From assembly GCA_021296345.1 (NCBI GenBank), contig JAGWAN010000011.1, positions 24,063-88,062 of the forward strand: a DNA stretch of 64,000 nucleotides, in the 5' to 3' direction. How positions within the stretch are numbered: the stretch's first letter is position 1; each line of letters opens with the position of its first letter. Both the position numbers and the translations under genes were made by a program. This document shows, piece after piece, positions 39,769-51,398 of the stretch. Under the pieces are notes generated by a model, which worked only from the letters and a program-made list of their open reading frames with translations, was not told the origin of the DNA and did no database searches. This stretch comes from Acidimicrobiia bacterium. GTDB lineage: Bacteria; Actinomycetota; Acidimicrobiia; Spongiisociales; Spongiisociaceae.

Positions 39769-42365
39769 CAGTTCGCGTCAAGGCCATCATCACCGGGTTG
39801 ATCCTGGTGGCGACAGTGACCCTCTCCTGGGCCGGCATGCTGATCGAGCAGCAGTTCGCCACGGTCCAGGTGATGGTGGGGGAGCCGGCGCCTCAGGCCT
39901 TCGTCGCCGAGGACGCGATCGAGATCCAGGACACTGCTGCCACCGAAGTCGCCCGCCAAGCGGCCCGGGACGCGGTGGACCCGGAGTACGGGAGGGACGA
40001 GGAAATCGACGCCATCGTGATCCACGACATCCAGGCCTTCTTCCAGTCGCTCAGAGCCGCCACCGTGGATCAGGGCGCCCGCCCGCTGCCGATGGTCACC
40101 ACCACCAGCACGGTGGCCCGCGAGACGGTGGCCACCACGACCACCACCGTTACCACGGTCGTCGATCCGGCCACGGAGGCGGGGCAGGAATCGGTCGCGG
40201 TCACCGAGCAGGCGCCCACGCCGACCACCCCGCCTGCGGCCGTGGCCGCGACGGCCGGCGTCACCGGGCGGGTGTTCATCGATACCGATACCAACGGATT
40301 CTTCAATCTCGGCGTGGATCACGGCCTGAGCGAGGTCAGGGTGGTGGCATACGACGTGACCGGCACTCGCTTCGAAACGGTCACGTTCTCGGACGGTAGG
40401 TACTCGCTCGGACGGATGTCTCCAGGGCTTGCGGCCGTTCTCATCGATACCGATACCGTTCCTGATAGGTTGACCGGGTCGGAGCGGCTTCTCTACCAGG
40501 AGGTGGAACTCCTGGATGGCCAGGAGACCCCGACCATCCATATCCCCCTACGCCTCGCCGTAACCTCCAAGGACACCCAATTGGTCAGCCTCCAGGCGAG
40601 CGGTCTGCTGCTGTCGGACAGCGCGGTCTCGCTCCTTGTGGACATCGCCACGGGCGACGTCCTGCGCGAGATCCTGGGTGAGGAGCCATGGCTGCTCTCG
40701 ATCGAACGCGAGACCCTCCTGCTGGCGACCGAGGCCCTCAACACCGACGGTGGGATCCTCAGCGAGGATCTTCGCGCAGTCCAGATACAACTCCGCTCCA
40801 CGCCCAGGTTCGTGCAGCTTCCGGGCGCTGACTCGGCGATCTGGCAACAAGTCTCCCAGGTGGTGCCGGAAGTGGCCACCGTGTTCCTGGCTGCCAACAA
40901 GACGGTCGACGCCGTGGCCACGGAGGGTCTCCGGGAAGAGAGAGCCGCTGAGGTCGTGCCCCTGACCATCCGGTATGAAGCGGGTGAAGTGATCGTGGAG
41001 GAGGGTCAGGAGGTAACGGAGGAGATCGAGGCGGCGCTGTCCGACGCGGGGTTGCTCGGGCTGGCGGCCCCCCGTTATCTGGCGCTGGCTGCAGCGGTGG
41101 CCATCGTGGTCGGTTTACCGGCGCTTTACCTTTACAGGTTCCAATCGAGCGTTTGGAACTCGATGCGCCGCATGTCCCTGTTCGGCCTGCTGGTGGTGCT
41201 TGCCGCCGTGTCGGCCCGCGGGGTGGCGGTGCTGGCCGCTGGAGGGGACGGCGCCATAGGCTTCCTGATGCCGGCGGCCGCCTTCGGCCTGATGACCGCC
41301 ATCCTGTTCGACGCCCGCACCTCGGTGCTGATGTCAGTGGTGGTGGGATCGATGACGGCCATCGCCACTACCGATCCGGCCTACACGCTGTACGCCGGCC
41401 TGTCGGTTCTGGTGCCGATCCCGTTCGTATCGGCCATCTCGGCCCGCCGCGACCTCCGCCGGGCCGGGCTGTACATCATGGCTATGTGCGGGGCCTTCGC
41501 GGCTCTGATCGCCTGGTTCTTCCCGCAGGACATCAGCGTGCTCCGGGCGGCGGCGTTCGCGGTCGGAGGCGGCGCCATCTCCTGGCTGGTCGGAAGCTCG
41601 CTACTCTCCGTTCTGGAGATCGTGTTCGACATCACGACTTCGTTGCGTCTCCTGGATCTGACCGATCGGAACCATCCTGCCCTCCGCCTCCTTGAGGAGA
41701 AGGCCATCGGCTCCTTCAACCATTCCTTGATGGTGGGGACGCTGGCGGATCGGGCGGCCCGAGCGGTGGGCGCCAACCCCTTGCTGGCCCGAGCCGCCGC
41801 CTACTACCACGATCTGGGCAAAACCGAGCACCCCCAGTTTTTCATAGAAAACCAGTTCGGCATCCAGAACCCTCACGATGAGATGCCCCCATTGCAGTCC
41901 GCCGAGGTGCTGCGTCGCCACGTGCTGGACGGGCTAAGCCTGGCCCGCAAGTTCAGGATCCCCGGAGATGTGGCCGAAGGCGTTATCACCCACCATGGCG
42001 ACGGCATCATGCATTTCTTCTACAACAAGGCACGGAAGGAGTACGGTGCCGATGCCGTGGACAGGGAGGACTACCGCCATGCCGGGCGCAAACCGGTCAA
42101 GAAGGAAATGGCCATCGTGATGATGGCCGACTCGGTCGAAGGCGCCTGCAGGGCGGTCTTCCAGGTGGAAGAGCCCACGCCCGAACGTATCGAGCAGTTG
42201 GTCGAGAAGGTAGTGGGAGAGAAGGTAGCCGACGGCCAGCTCTCGGCCTCGGATGTGACGCTGGGGGATCTCACCAGGGCGAAGGAAGCGATGGTCAAGG
42301 CGCTGGTAGGGCACTACCACCAGCGCATTCCCTACCCGGACTTTCCCGGCGGAGAACTATCTTGA
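39765..42365 (+). CDS. pgpH: 7TM-HD family phosphodiesterase (PgpH-like) with an inserted SdrD-B/Cna-B-like domain
   Basis: PgpH-type enzymes hydrolyse c-di-AMP. 866 residues. One N-terminal helix (about 7-27), an extracytoplasmic 7TMR-HDED domain, about seven helices (about 432-625), then a cytoplasmic HD domain with FNHSLMVGTL and AYYHDLGKTEHP (about 647-695). Inside the extracytoplasmic part lies a Thr-rich linker (about 110-140) and an Ig-like insert (about 164-260) starting GVTGRVFIDTDTNGFFN, whose DxDxNG pattern resembles a calcium site, followed by FSDGRYSLGRMSPG. This insert is not part of the usual family layout. ATGA overlap with phoH. Confidence 0.88.
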   Translation: MTVRVKAIITGLILVATVTLSWAGMLIEQQFATVQVMVGEPAPQAFVAEDAIEIQDTAATEVARQAARDAVDPEYGRDEEIDAIVIHDIQAFFQSLRAATVDQGARPLPMVTTTSTVARETVATTTTTVTTVVDPATEAGQESVAVTEQAPTPTTPPAAVAATAGVTGRVFIDTDTNGFFNLGVDHGLSEVRVVAYDVTGTRFETVTFSDGRYSLGRMSPGLAAVLIDTDTVPDRLTGSERLLYQEVELLDGQETPTIHIPLRLAVTSKDTQLVSLQASGLLLSDSAVSLLVDIATGDVLREILGEEPWLLSIERETLLLATEALNTDGGILSEDLRAVQIQLRSTPRFVQLPGADSAIWQQVSQVVPEVATVFLAANKTVDAVATEGLREERAAEVVPLTIRYEAGEVIVEEGQEVTEEIEAALSDAGLLGLAAPRYLALAAAVAIVVGLPALYLYRFQSSVWNSMRRMSLFGLLVVLAAVSARGVAVLAAGGDGAIGFLMPAAAFGLMTAILFDARTSVLMSVVVGSMTAIATTDPAYTLYAGLSVLVPIPFVSAISARRDLRRAGLYIMAMCGAFAALIAWFFPQDISVLRAAAFAVGGGAISWLVGSSLLSVLEIVFDITTSLRLLDLTDRNHPALRLLEEKAIGSFNHSLMVGTLADRAARAVGANPLLARAAAYYHDLGKTEHPQFFIENQFGIQNPHDEMPPLQSAEVLRRHVLDGLSLARKFRIPGDVAEGVITHHGDGIMHFFYNKARKEYGADAVDREDYRHAGRKPVKKEMAIVMMADSVEGACRAVFQVEEPTPERIEQLVEKVVGEKVADGQLSASDVTLGDLTRAKEAMVKALVGHYHQRIPYPDFPGGELS

Positions 42366-42409
42366 CGGCCAGAGCACGCCGAGTTGTTTCGCGGACAGGC
42401 TACTAGCGC

Positions 42410-42880
42410 GTGGAGATTCACTTATCGAACCACCAGGACCTACCGGTCGACGTGGATGCGCTCCGCGCCCTGGCGGCGAACGTGCTGGAGAACGAGGCAA
42501 TGCCGTCGTCAACCGAGGTAGGGATCATGCTGGTCACAGACGATGACATGGAGGCCCATAATCACCGGTTCCTGGGCCGGGACGGGCCCACCGACGTGTT
42601 GGCGCTACCCCTTGCGCCACCCGGGGCGGAACACCGGCGGAGCGCCATTCGGGCGGGTGCCGGGATTCCGTACGCGCTCGGCGATGTGATCATCGCGCCC
42701 GGTTACGTCCGGAGCCAGGCGCGACGCCTGGGCATCGCGTACGAGGACGAGATGGCGCTCATGTTGGCTCACGGACTGCTGCATCTGATCGGTTACGACC
42801 ATGAGTCGGACGTGGAAGCCGAACAAATGGAATCGAGGGAGCGCCAACTCCTGGCAGGGATCGGGATGGAGCAGCGATGA
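42410..42880 (+). CDS. ybeY: Endoribonuclease YbeY (rRNA maturation)
   Basis: 156 residues. Zinc motif HGLLHLIGYDH near 124-134, matching H-G-x-L-H-L-x-G-Y-D-H. GTG start. phoH-(pgpH)-ybeY-corC-era is a standard bacterial order. The 3' end overlaps the next ATG by 4 bases. Confidence 0.95.
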   Translation: MEIHLSNHQDLPVDVDALRALAANVLENEAMPSSTEVGIMLVTDDDMEAHNHRFLGRDGPTDVLALPLAPPGAEHRRSAIRAGAGIPYALGDVIIAPGYVRSQARRLGIAYEDEMALMLAHGLLHLIGYDHESDVEAEQMESRERQLLAGIGMEQR

Positions 42881-44073
42881 TCTGGCTGGCCTGGGCGGCA
42901 GTGGCCACGGTGCTCGCGCTGGCGGCGGCACTCCGGGCGGCCGGGGAATCGCTGGTCCGTACGCCTCGAGCCGATGCCCTGCACGACGCCGCGGATGGCA
43001 AAGAGGGCGCCGGGACCGTGGCGGCCCTGCTGGAGGACCCTACGCGCATACAGCCGGCTATCTCGCTGATCCATGCCACCCTCCTGGTGACCGCCGCCGT
43101 GTCGGCGGCCTGGGTTACCGGCACCATGCTGAGCGGGTCGCGGCTGGTGATGGCGCTCGGGATGGCGGCCGCGATGATCGTCCTGCTCGGAGATCTGTGG
43201 CCCCGATCGGTCGGCCGGAACCGACCCCACCGCATCGCATACCGCCTGGCCCGACTGCTGCGGCTGGCGATCTGGATCGGCGGCCGGGCGGCAGACCTTA
43301 TCGAGGACGAGGAGGACGGCGCCCTCGCGCCAGCCGAGGCCAATGGCGATCATGACCCCTCCGATCAAGAGGAGATCCGCATGATCTCCTCGGTTCTCGA
43401 GTTCTCCGATGCCATTGTGCGCGAGGTGATGGTGCCGCGGACGGACATGGTGACGCTGGGCGCCGCCTCCACAACCACCGAGGCTCTGGATCTCATCCTG
43501 GACTGCGGGTACTCGAGGGTGCCGGTCACCGGTAGGGGGACCGACGACATCGTGGGGATGGTGTATGCCAAGGACCTGTTGGGCCGGGTGGCGGAATCAC
43601 GGGATCCGGAACCCGTCGCCGGGATCTCTCGCGACCCCTACTTCGTTCCCGAGTCCAAGCCGGTGCGTGACCTTCTACGGGAGATGCAGTCGAGACAGAT
43701 CCACATAGCCATAGCTGTTGACGAGTTCGGCGGGACCGCCGGGCTGGTCACTATCGAAGACCTGATCGAGGAACTGGTGGGCGAGATCGTCGACGAGTAC
43801 GACACCGAGGCGCCCATGGTGCAGCCTCTGGATGACGGAGGGTTCCTGGTGGCGGCTCGACTGTCGGTGGACGACCTTAACCAGGTGTTGGGCGCCGATC
43901 TGCCCGATGACGAATGGGATACGGTGGGCGGCCTGGTGCTGGGTCTGGCAGGCCGGGTTCCCATGGTGGGGGAACGGTTCGAGATGGGTGAGGCCGTGCT
44001 GGTCGCCGACCGGGTACAGGGTCGGCGCGTGGAGCGGGTCCTGGTCCACCGGGTGGGAAACACCGGTCGCTGA
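42877..44073 (+). CDS. CNNM/CorC-type transporter protein with CBS domains
   Basis: 398 residues. N-terminal DUF21-like membrane part of about four helices (1-135), two CBS domains (about 180-300; [13 protein letters not shown] is the typical CBS beginning), and a C-terminal CorC/HlyC domain (about 315-395). Family members act in magnesium/cobalt efflux. ATGA overlap with ybeY; 8 bases before era. Confidence 0.9.
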   Translation: MIWLAWAAVATVLALAAALRAAGESLVRTPRADALHDAADGKEGAGTVAALLEDPTRIQPAISLIHATLLVTAAVSAAWVTGTMLSGSRLVMALGMAAAMIVLLGDLWPRSVGRNRPHRIAYRLARLLRLAIWIGGRAADLIEDEEDGALAPAEANGDHDPSDQEEIRMISSVLEFSDAIVREVMVPRTDMVTLGAASTTTEALDLILDCGYSRVPVTGRGTDDIVGMVYAKDLLGRVAESRDPEPVAGISRDPYFVPESKPVRDLLREMQSRQIHIAIAVDEFGGTAGLVTIEDLIEELVGEIVDEYDTEAPMVQPLDDGGFLVAARLSVDDLNQVLGADLPDDEWDTVGGLVLGLAGRVPMVGERFEMGEAVLVADRVQGRRVERVLVHRVGNTGR

Positions 44074-44080
44074 GGTCTGA

Positions 44081-44965
44081 GTGCGTTCCGGATTCGTCGC
44101 GGTTGTGGGGCGGCCCAACGTCGGCAAGTCGACGTTGATAAACAACCTGGTCGGTCACAAGGTGACCATAACGTCCCGGCGGCCGCAGACCACCCGATTG
44201 AGCGTCCGGGGGGTTCTGACGGTGGACGATCCCGCCGCCCAGCTCATCTTCGTGGATACGCCCGGGCTCCATCGCCCGCGAACGGCCCTGGGCAAGCGCC
44301 TCAACTCGACCGCATACCGGACCGTGACCGATGCCGACTGCACAGCGTTCGTCATAGACGCCACCGCCCGGGTAGGGCCCGGAGACCGCCGGATCGCAGA
44401 ACACCTCCTCGACACGGTTGATCCCGAGCGGGTGATCCTGATCGTCAACAAGGTGGACGCTGCCCGCCGGGGTCGAGTGGCGGAACGGCTGAGTGAGGCG
44501 GCGCTGTGGGACTTCGGCGCCTACATCCCGGTCTCGGCTCTCGAGTGCGACGGCCTGGAGAGGGTGGTGGCAGAGCTGATTCCCCGCTTACCGGAAGGTC
44601 CGGCACTGTATCCACCCGGTGTGGTGAGCGACCGTCCGGATGAGGTGTTGATCGCCGAGACGGTTCGGGAGAAGCTGCTACCCGGGCTCTGGCAAGAGTT
44701 ACCGCACTCGGTGGCTGTCAAGACCGAAGGGATCGAGGTCCGGAAGGACGGATTTACGCGCATCGAAGCCATCATCTACGTGGAGCGGGAGTCGCAAAAG
44801 GGGATCGTGGTGGGGGCAGGAGGTGCCAACCTGCGTGATGCCGGAACCAAGGCGCGGCTTGAGCTGGAGGAGACGTTGGGGCGGCGGGTGTTTATCGATC
44901 TCCGCGTGAAGGTCGAGAAGGACTGGCAGCGCTATCCCGACCGGATAGAGCGCCTGGGCCTGTAG
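44081..44965 (+). CDS. era: GTPase Era
   Basis: Binds 16S rRNA 3' end and assists 30S assembly. 294 residues. G1 [10 protein letters not shown] at 10, G2 TTR, G3 DTPGLH near 64, G4 NKVD near 126, G5 SALE. The C-terminal KH domain contains the GxxG-type [11 protein letters not shown] segment near 246. GTG start after corC. Confidence 0.96.
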   Translation: MRSGFVAVVGRPNVGKSTLINNLVGHKVTITSRRPQTTRLSVRGVLTVDDPAAQLIFVDTPGLHRPRTALGKRLNSTAYRTVTDADCTAFVIDATARVGPGDRRIAEHLLDTVDPERVILIVNKVDAARRGRVAERLSEAALWDFGAYIPVSALECDGLERVVAELIPRLPEGPALYPPGVVSDRPDEVLIAETVREKLLPGLWQELPHSVAVKTEGIEVRKDGFTRIEAIIYVERESQKGIVVGAGGANLRDAGTKARLELEETLGRRVFIDLRVKVEKDWQRYPDRIERLGL

Positions 44966-45007
44966 GCCTACCGCGGGCTGTGAGCCGGCCGAATATGCCG
45001 GGCCGGG

Positions 45008-45013
45008 TACACT
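45008..45013 (+). promoter_or_regulatory. Candidate -10 box of fumC
   Basis: TACACT lies 52 bases before the likely fumC start, after the era stop. GAAGGTGAGG upstream of the start serves as ribosome-binding site. No clear -35. Confidence 0.3.
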
Positions 45014-45064
45014 CGCCCTGCCCGCCCGAAGGGGCGCATGTCGAGGCCACGAAGGTGAGGGTTG

Positions 45065-46456
45065 GTGCGGTTCCGGATCGAGAAGGACTCCATGGGGGAG
45101 GTGGAGGTCCCAGCGGACGCTCTCTACGGCGCCTCGACCCGGAGAGCACTCCATAACTTTCCCATCTCCGACCGCAGGTTCAGCCGCTGGTTCATCTGGG
45201 CACTCGGTCTGATCAAGGGCTCGGCCGCGCAGGTGGCGGGCGCGACGGGTCACATACCCGGAGAGATCGCCTCAGCGGTGTCGCAGGCGGCCGACGAGGT
45301 CATGGCTGGTCTCTGGGACGACCAGTTCGTGCTCGATGTCTTCCAAACGGGGTCCGGTACCTCCACCAACACCAACGCCAACGAGGTCATTGCCAACCGG
45401 GCCGCCCAGCTGCTCGGAGGGTCGATCGGCGACCGGTCGGTCCACCCCAACGATCATGTGAACTTCGGTCAGTCCTCGAACGATGTGATCCCAACCGCCC
45501 TGCACGTGGCGGCTGCCTGTGCCACCAGGGAGGACCTGGTGCCGGCCCTGGAGGCGCTGGCTCGATCGCTCGAGGAGCGGGCCGCCGACTTCGCGGATGT
45601 GGTCAAGTCCGGTCGCACCCACCTGATGGACGCCACGCCGGTGACGCTCGGCCAGGAGTTCTCCTCGTACGCGGCGCAGATCGTCAAGGGCGTCGAGCGC
45701 CTGGCGGCGGTGTTGCCAGACCTTGACGAACTCGCCCTGGGAGGCACGGCCGTCGGCACGGGGATCAACGCACCGCCGGGCTTCGCAGCCTCGGTTATCG
45801 GGATGATGTCCAGGAGGGCCGGTTACCCCTTCCGGGAGGCCGGCAACCACTTCGAAGCCCAGGCCGCCAAGGATGCGGTCGTGATGTCTTCGGGTGCCCT
45901 GAAGACCGTGGCGGTGTCCCTGTTCAAGATCGCCAACGACCTGCGCTGGCTCGCGTCCGGACCCCGTACGGGCCTGGGGGAGATCAGGCTCCCTGCCCTC
46001 CAGCCGGGGTCCTCGATCATGCCGGGAAAGGTCAATCCGGTCATTCCCGAGATGGTATGCCAGGTTGCCGCGCAGGTGATCGGGAACGACTCGGCCATCG
46101 CTTGGGGAGGCGCCAACGGTAACTTCGAGCTCAACGTGATGATGCCGATGATGGCCCACAACCTGCTGGAGTCGATCGGGCTGCTCGCCAGCGCCTCGTC
46201 CACTCTACGGGAGCGCTGCGTCGACGGGCTCGAGGCGGATGCGGAGCGGGCTCGGCGGCTGGCGGAGAGCAATCTGGTGGTCGTCACCGCACTCAACCCC
46301 CGGATTGGCTACGACATGGGCGCCAGGGTGGCCAAGGAGGCCTACGCCTCGGGCCGCACCATCCGCGATGTGGTGCTCGACATGGGGCTGATGGAGGCGG
46401 AGGAGCTGGATCAGGTGCTGGACATCAAGCGGATGACAGAAGGAGGCATTCTCTAG
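45065..46456 (+). CDS. fumC: Fumarate hydratase, class II
   Basis: Interconverts fumarate and malate in the TCA cycle. 463 residues from GTG 45065 (TTG 45062 possible). Superfamily signature [11 protein letters not shown] near residue 318; [14 protein letters not shown] near 97; catalytic His region [12 protein letters not shown] near 180. The final TAG overlaps the sufU stop codon on the other strand: the two share CTAG at 46453-46456. Confidence 0.95.
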   Translation: MRFRIEKDSMGEVEVPADALYGASTRRALHNFPISDRRFSRWFIWALGLIKGSAAQVAGATGHIPGEIASAVSQAADEVMAGLWDDQFVLDVFQTGSGTSTNTNANEVIANRAAQLLGGSIGDRSVHPNDHVNFGQSSNDVIPTALHVAAACATREDLVPALEALARSLEERAADFADVVKSGRTHLMDATPVTLGQEFSSYAAQIVKGVERLAAVLPDLDELALGGTAVGTGINAPPGFAASVIGMMSRRAGYPFREAGNHFEAQAAKDAVVMSSGALKTVAVSLFKIANDLRWLASGPRTGLGEIRLPALQPGSSIMPGKVNPVIPEMVCQVAAQVIGNDSAIAWGGANGNFELNVMMPMMAHNLLESIGLLASASSTLRERCVDGLEADAERARRLAESNLVVVTALNPRIGYDMGARVAKEAYASGRTIRDVVLDMGLMEAEELDQVLDIKRMTEGGIL

Positions 46457-46911
46457 TCGGTAGAAACAAACCTCTTGATAGCCTCTTCCAGAGTGGTCCA
46501 GGGCAGGTTGGCGCACTTGATCCGGACCGGGAACTTGCGGACTCCCTGGAGTGACTCGAGATCACCGAGCACCGCACCCGGCCGGTTCGGATCGAGCCCG
46601 GGGTCATTGGCGCCGTCGATGCTCATCATGCCCTTGAACCGCCCGGTGAGCGTTCGGATCGTCTCGATGGTTCTCCCCTTTACCGCGTCGCCCATCATCG
46701 AACCCGAGGCCTGAGATATCGAACACCCGTGACCGGTGACCCCGATCGCGGTGACCTGGCCCCCCTCGATAAGCAATTCAATCCGGACCTCGTCGCCGCA
46801 CAGCGGGTTGTTGCCGTCGGCCACCGCGTTGGCTCGGTCGAGCGCCTGGCGGTTGCGGGGGCTCCGGTAGTGGTCGAGGATTACTTCGCGGTAGAGGTCT
46901 TCAAGCGCCAT
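46453..46911 (-). CDS. sufU: Fe-S cluster assembly protein SufU
   Basis: 152 residues. Sulfur acceptor partner of SufS. Zinc/sulfur cysteines in NPLCGDEV (about 41), GHGCSISQ (about 66) and IKCANLPW (about 130). The start [15 protein letters not shown] is chosen over an upstream in-frame start because it is the canonical SufU beginning. Last gene of sufC-sufS-sufU. Confidence 0.94.
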   Translation of the reverse strand: MALEDLYREVILDHYRSPRNRQALDRANAVADGNNPLCGDEVRIELLIEGGQVTAIGVTGHGCSISQASGSMMGDAVKGRTIETIRTLTGRFKGMMSIDGANDPGLDPNRPGAVLGDLESLQGVRKFPVRIKCANLPWTTLEEAIKRFVSTD

Positions 46912-46984
46912 GACCGTCCAACGATAGAGAGCGCAGCCGCTCCACGGCGACAACCGGACCGTGCTCAGCTGCCATCCCGACCCC

Positions 46985-48216
<1,232 letters not shown>

Positions 48217-48220
<4 letters not shown>

Positions 48221-48975
48221 GCTGCCGGGGCGGCTCGGAAGGCTTCGTATCCTTCGTCCTCCAGTTGACGAGCCAGCTCGGCGTCGCCGGATCTCACGAT
48301 CCGCCCATCAACCAGTACGTGAACATGGTCGGGGGTGATGTAGTCAAGTAGTCGCTGGTAATGGGTGATCACAACGAACCCGCGCTTTGCCCCGGCCAGC
48401 CGGTTCACCCCTTCGGCCACCACCTGTAGAGCATCGATGTCGAGTCCGGAGTCGGTCTCGTCCATGATGGCCAGTTCCGGCTCGAGCACCGCCATCTGCA
48501 GGACTTCGTTGCGCTTACGCTCACCGCCGGAGAAACCCTGGTTCACGTAACGGTCGGCGAAGGAAGCGTCCATGCCGAGCGACTCCATCGCGTCCATGAC
48601 CCGCAACCGCAACTCCAGCACCGTGTAGTCGACGCCGGTCCGATTGCTGAGCGCGGTGCGCAGGAAGTTGACGACCGAGACCCCGGGGATCTCCTCCGGA
48701 TACTGGAACGCCAGAAACATCCCCATGTTGGCCCGGGTGGGGGCATCGGCCTGCGTTATGTCCTCACCCTTGAAGGAGACCGTCCCGGATGTGACCTCGT
48801 AACCGGGATGTCCCATCAGGACCTTGGCCAGGGTGGACTTTCCCGAGCCGTTAGGTCCCATGATGGCGTGGATCTCACCACGGTGGGTGGTGAGGTCGAT
48901 GCCGCGCAGGATAGGTTGCCCGTCGACAGACGCATGCAGGTCTTCGACGGCCAGCAGGGGGCCGGGGTCGGTCAA
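48217..48975 (-). CDS. sufC: Fe-S cluster assembly ATPase SufC
   Basis: 252 residues. Walker A GPNGSGKST at 40-48, signature FSGGERKRNE near 148, Walker B LAIMDETDSGLD near 170. SufC normally works with SufB and SufD, whose genes usually precede it; they are absent here, the next gene upstream being a divergent lipoprotein. TTG start preceded by AGGAGA. Confidence 0.94.
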
Positions 48976-49114
48976 GGGGTGGATCTCCTGATGATGAGGA
49001 AGCGGTGCGCGTCCCAGGGTACCCGCCCGGATGCGGGGTCGGGAACCGATCGGCGCTTCCGAGACGTCTTAGGTACGAATCGTCGATCAGATGCGCTCTC
49101 GGAAGGAGCCGAAC

Positions 49115-51238
49115 ATGATGAAGCAGGCAGGTTGGTTGGTCGTACTGGCGCTCCTGGTCGGCGCCTGCGCGCCGGACCTGACCGTGACTACTACCCAACC
49201 GCACTCGACCACCTCGACCGGAGGCACGGTACCGGCTACCACCGGTCTCACGGTCTCCAGCACCCCCCTTACGGCCTCCACCACCGCTCCCGACCGCGTG
49301 GTTGGTCTCTTCGCCTCGGCGCTGGTGGAGTTCGACTCGTGCGATGCGTTCCTCGGCCATGTCAAGGCGGAAGCGCTGGAACGGGTGGGACCCTACGGCC
49401 TCGACGGAGGCCCCCGGCTGTTCATCGAGGAAGACGTCGCGGTCAAGATGATGGAGGAGAGTGCTGCTTCGGCCGTGGCCGACAGCGCCGCATCGGCCCC
49501 GCAGGCAGGCCTCGACTATTCGACCACCAACGTCCAGGAGGTCGGCGTCGACGAGCCGGACATAGTCAAGACCGACGGGAACCGGATCCTCGCCCTGGCC
49601 CATGGCATTCTCCACTACATCGACGTGTCGTCAGGTAGCCCGGATCTGGTGAGCTCGCTCGATCTCTGGTCCTGGGAAGCTCAGCAGGGCAACGAGGAAA
49701 GCCTCAGCCCCTTCTACGGCTCCCAGATGTTCCTTGGCCCTGATACCGCCCTCCTGATGGCGGCCGGCTATGGGCCGGGCGGCGACCTCACCCAGGTGGT
49801 GCAGGTCGATCTGTCCGACCCCGGGGACCTGACCGTGACCAGCACCCTGACGGTGGAGGGTAGGTTCGTATCCGCCCGGCTGGTGGGCGAGCGGGTCAGT
49901 CTGGTTCTCACCTCCCGGCCCCACGAGCGGCTCCAGTTCGTTTATCCCGGATCCAGGTCGGCCGAGGCCAGGGCCGAGATGGCCAACCGGATGACCATCG
50001 GGGAATCGACGCTGGAGGACTGGGCGCCCGGCTACGTCCTTGAAGGAGCCGGCGGCGTCTCGCAGGGCTTGTTCATCGATTGTGGCTCCTCATACGCACC
50101 CGACGAGTTCTCGGGGTTCGATTTCGTGTCCGTGCTGAGCTTCGACCTGGCAGGGCAGATCGGTACCGAGGAGGTCTCCACCGTGATGTCGGGAGGCGAC
50201 ACGGTCTACGCGTCATCGACCAACCTCTACGTGGCTACCCAGCGCCGGGCCGACTGGGCTGCCCTCGACGAGCAAGCGGCGATTGAAGAGGCAGAGACCA
50301 CCAGCACCCACATCCATCAATTCGACATCAGTGGCCCCGGCGGCGCCGAATACCTGGCCAGCGGATCGGTGGACGGGTTCCTCCTGAACCAGTTCGCCAT
50401 GTCGGAGCATGACGGCCACCTGAGGGTGGCCTCTACCAACGACCCGTCATGGGGGTGGTGGTCCCGTGAGGATCAGCCCTCGGTGAGCAGGGTGGACGTC
50501 CTGGCGAGGGATGGCCGGCAGCTACGGGTGGTTGGATCCGTGGGAGACCTCGGAGAGGGCGAGCGCATCTTCGCTGTCCGGTTCATCGGCGAGATCGGCT
50601 ACATAGTCACCTTCCGCCAGACCGATCCGCTCTATACCATCGACCTGTCCGATCCCGAGAACCCCCGGGTGGTGGGCGAGCTCAAGATCCTCGGCTACTC
50701 CGCCTACCTGCACCCGATCGGAGAGGGGCTCCTGCTGGGAATCGGTCAGGATGCTGACGAGCAGGGCCGGACGCGCGGTGCCCAGGTCTCGGTGTTCGAT
50801 GTCTCCGACCTGGCCAACCCGATCCGCACCCACCGGTTCACCGTGGAGGATTCCTATTCGGATGTGGAGTGGGACCACCGGGCCTTCCTCTACTGGGCGC
50901 CGAAGAATATGGCCGTGATGCCCGTCGCCTGGTGGAAGTATGACGACCAGTCGGACTACTGGGATTACTTCGCGGGTGCGTTCGTCCTCTCCGTCGGCGC
51001 TGGAGGCATCAGGCAGCTGGCCGCTCTCGAGCACGAGTTCGAGGCTCCTGGCGTCCCGGAGGACGAACTCCGCTTCCTGTCACCCTGGCCGATCCTGCGC
51101 TCCCTGGTGGTGGGCGACACGCTTTTCACCCTGTCGGGAGGCGGCCTGCAGGGATCGGACTTGGACACCTTGGAAACGACCTCCTGGATCGGGTTCCCCA
51201 TTCCGGACTACGGCACGTCGGAACCCATCACGTACTAG
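49115..51238 (+). CDS. Secreted beta-propeller lipoprotein (Beta_propel family)
   Basis: 707 residues. Signal peptide and lipobox LLVGAC near residue 21, so the mature protein should be lipid-anchored. A Thr/Ser-rich stalk (about 22-65) is followed by an acidic region and the propeller: VQEVGVDEPDIVKTDGNRIL (about 143-162) is the hallmark of this family of WD40-distant secreted proteins. Repeats end with blades such as YTIDLSDPENPRVVGEL. Function unknown. ATG 49115 follows GGAAGGAG; the in-frame ATG 49091 lacks such a site. The TAG stop merges into a heptad repeat. Confidence 0.85.
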   Translation: MMKQAGWLVVLALLVGACAPDLTVTTTQPHSTTSTGGTVPATTGLTVSSTPLTASTTAPDRVVGLFASALVEFDSCDAFLGHVKAEALERVGPYGLDGGPRLFIEEDVAVKMMEESAASAVADSAASAPQAGLDYSTTNVQEVGVDEPDIVKTDGNRILALAHGILHYIDVSSGSPDLVSSLDLWSWEAQQGNEESLSPFYGSQMFLGPDTALLMAAGYGPGGDLTQVVQVDLSDPGDLTVTSTLTVEGRFVSARLVGERVSLVLTSRPHERLQFVYPGSRSAEARAEMANRMTIGESTLEDWAPGYVLEGAGGVSQGLFIDCGSSYAPDEFSGFDFVSVLSFDLAGQIGTEEVSTVMSGGDTVYASSTNLYVATQRRADWAALDEQAAIEEAETTSTHIHQFDISGPGGAEYLASGSVDGFLLNQFAMSEHDGHLRVASTNDPSWGWWSREDQPSVSRVDVLARDGRQLRVVGSVGDLGEGERIFAVRFIGEIGYIVTFRQTDPLYTIDLSDPENPRVVGELKILGYSAYLHPIGEGLLLGIGQDADEQGRTRGAQVSVFDVSDLANPIRTHRFTVEDSYSDVEWDHRAFLYWAPKNMAVMPVAWWKYDDQSDYWDYFAGAFVLSVGAGGIRQLAALEHEFEAPGVPEDELRFLSPWPILRSLVVGDTLFTLSGGGLQGSDLDTLETTSWIGFPIPDYGTSEPITY

Positions 51239-51384
51239 ACGGTTAGTTCTAGTTGGAAGTTAGTAGTTGCTAGTCGGTAATCAGTGGTGACAGTTAGGTC
51301 AGTCAGGAGGTAGTCACTGGCCGGAGGACGGTGGCTGATGGTTCAACCAGCAACTACCGACTAGCAACCCACAACGACCCACTG
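51239..51384. repeat. Heptad-period intergenic repeat element 4 (after the beta-propeller gene)
   Basis: Left part 51241-51320 with GTTAGTT, CTAGTTG, GAAGTTA, GTAGTTG, CTAGTCG-like units; right part 51344-51384 with AACCAGC, AACTACC, GACTAGC, AACCCAC. GTTGCTAGTCGGTA (51266-51279) and TACCGACTAGCAAC (51355-51368) are perfectly complementary over 14 bases, with a 75-base loop. This is the longest exact inverted pair of the family in the window. Confidence 0.9.
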
Positions 51385-51386
51385 GG

Positions 51387-51392
51387 TATGAT
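51387..51392 (+). promoter_or_regulatory. Candidate leaderless -10 box for the 51399 gene
   Basis: TATGAT ends 6 bases before ATG 51399, with no ribosome-binding sequence between. It lies directly after the heptad repeat. Confidence 0.5.
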
Positions 51393-51398
51393 CCCGCC

